A stretch of DNA of 44,738 bases from Methanobacterium_C sp963845285 (GTDB taxonomy: Archaea; Methanobacteriota; Methanobacteria; Methanobacteriales; Methanobacteriaceae). This document shows, in pieces, positions 43,875 to 44,738 of the stretch; positions within the stretch are counted from its first letter, which is position 1; each line of letters starts with the position of its first letter. The stretch spans positions 1 through 44,738 of the forward strand of contig CAWJRO010000008.1 in assembly GCA_963845285.1 (NCBI GenBank). Direction: 5' to 3'. Under the pieces are notes generated by a model, which was not told the DNA's origin, did not search any database, and saw only the letters and a program-made list of their open reading frames with translations. A program made the position numbers and the translations under genes.

Positions 43875-44738
43875 GTGAAAAAATCCAAGATATATATTAA
43901 TGGTAAGATCATCGGGACATGTGATGATCCACTGGACTTTGTTGAAACCATGAGGCAGAAACGAAGGGCTGGAGAAGTTTCCCATGAGATGAACATAACC
44001 TACTACCCTGAAACAAACGAGATCTATGTATTCACAGATCCTGGAAGAACAAGAAGACCTCTTATTGTTGTGGAAGATGGGGAATCAAAGCTCAAAGAAG
44101 AGCACATCAAAAAACTAGAAGATGGTGAACTGGACTGGAATGAACTCATAAATAGTGGAATAATTGAGTATCTGGATGCAGAAGAGGAAGAAAATGCATA
44201 TATAGCCATGTTCGAGGGAGACGTTACAGAAAACCACACACATCTTGAGATAGACCCATCAACAATGCTGGGAATCTGTGCAGGTATCATACCTTTTGCA
44301 AACCATAACTCTTCACCAAGGAACACCATGGAAGCGGGTATGACCAAACAGGCACTTGGTCTTTATGTTTCAAACTACAACATGAGGACAGATACACGTG
44401 CACATTTACTGCACCAACCTCAAGTTCCATTAGTTAAAACAAGAAGTATAGATGCCACAAAGTATGATAAAAGACCTTCAGGCCAGAACTTCGTTGTGGC
44501 TGTTATGTCTTATGAAGGGTACAACATGGAAGACGCCCTCATCCTTAACAAAGCCTCACTTGAAAGGGGACTTGCAAGGTCATCATTTTTCAGATCCTAC
44601 GAAGCCTCAGAGAGACGTTATCCTGGAGGACAGGAAGATAAGTTTGAGGTGCCGGAGAACATAGTTCGAGGTTACAGGTCAGAAGAAGTTTACAAACATC
44701 TTGACGAGGATGGAATTGTTAACCCTGAAGTTGAAGTG
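43875..44738 (+). CDS. rpoB1: RNA polymerase subunit B' (C-terminal half of beta), partial at window end
   Basis: The frame runs open from GTG at 43875 to the last base (288 codons), so the 3' part lies beyond the window. The protein begins KKSKIYINGKIIGTCDDP, then has TDPGRTRRPL, GICAGIIPFANHNSSPRN and KQALGLYVSNYNMR, and a catalytic-core stretch FVVAVMSYEGYNMEDALI with the DALILN motif near the active site. This is the hybrid-binding half of archaeal Rpo2. Its ribosome site is GGGGG 7 nt upstream. It follows rpoB2 on the same strand. Confidence 0.96.
   Translation, partial: MKKSKIYINGKIIGTCDDPLDFVETMRQKRRAGEVSHEMNITYYPETNEIYVFTDPGRTRRPLIVVEDGESKLKEEHIKKLEDGELDWNELINSGIIEYLDAEEEENAYIAMFEGDVTENHTHLEIDPSTMLGICAGIIPFANHNSSPRNTMEAGMTKQALGLYVSNYNMRTDTRAHLLHQPQVPLVKTRSIDATKYDKRPSGQNFVVAVMSYEGYNMEDALILNKASLERGLARSSFFRSYEASERRYPGGQEDKFEVPENIVRGYRSEEVYKHLDEDGIVNPEVEV

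Noticed and set aside
42534..44738. The separate rpoB2 and rpoB1 genes as a broken rpoB
   Set aside because: A split of the B subunit into B'' and B' is normal in methanogens. Only the shift at 42511-42516 is abnormal.

Overview
The window looks like chromosome of a low-GC methanogenic archaeon of the order Methanobacteriales, probably Methanobacterium or a close relative. The evidence is a set of methanogen-only or archaeal genes: coenzyme F420 synthesis (cofE, cofD, gch3), atwA, a probable methanogenesis marker protein 9, mptD for methanopterin, archaeal purO, an ether-lipid head-group pair, korDABC, and an RNA polymerase B subunit split into rpoB2 and rpoB1. Translation signals are archaeal (GGTGAT or GGAGG, many GTG and TTG starts). 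MreB and a sortase fit a cell with a pseudomurein wall.

Layout. 1-2264 (+): the 3' end of gatE, a thioredoxin reductase and an endonuclease IV-like protein. 2292-4917: a Fic protein with an altered catalytic motif (-) and an AAA ATPase (+). 5141-7017: an IS (called IS-A here) that carries a nested 107-bp MITE. 7031-15682 (-): a cofactor block read as cofE, cofD-gch3, a Dus-like protein, atwA-mmp9-precorrin-2 dehydrogenase-hemA, with purO upstream of cofE. 15991-23907: an envelope block with rnhB-exbB-exbD and an unknown gene plus mreB on the minus strand, then archaetidylserine decarboxylase, archaetidylserine synthase and a large membrane-anchored protein on the plus strand. 24063-25827: a second IS-A copy, inverted. 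26025-27116: sortase and mptD. 27543-31893: korD-korA, a gap holding a MITE, then korB-korC-sucC. 31899-33111: an IS5-like element. 33520-35842 (-): a secreted DUF1002-like protein and the wyosine enzyme Taw1. 36263-38023: a second IS1182-like element (called IS-B). 38431-40914: tpiA and pgk. 41294-41905: five tRNA genes. 41935-end: rpoH, rpoB2 (frameshifted as given) and the start of rpoB1.

How the genes work together. The atwA-mmp9-precorrin-2 dehydrogenase-hemA string links supply of the tetrapyrrole precursor of coenzyme F430 with the ATPase that activates methyl-coenzyme M reductase. The adjacent cofE/cofD/gch3 genes make F420. The exbBD, mreB, lipid head-group, membrane-anchored and sortase genes suggest an envelope-building neighbourhood. 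The kor genes and sucC belong to the incomplete reductive TCA branch used for biosynthesis.

The most striking non-genic content is mobile. A family of about 105-108-bp MITEs (four copies) shares terminal inverted repeats with the intact IS-B, and both make 5-bp target duplications. One MITE sits inside IS-A copy 1, and the empty target site is preserved in IS-A copy 2. Intergenic regions also hold several perfect short tandem repeats, the largest being nine copies of a 14-bp unit upstream of tpiA.
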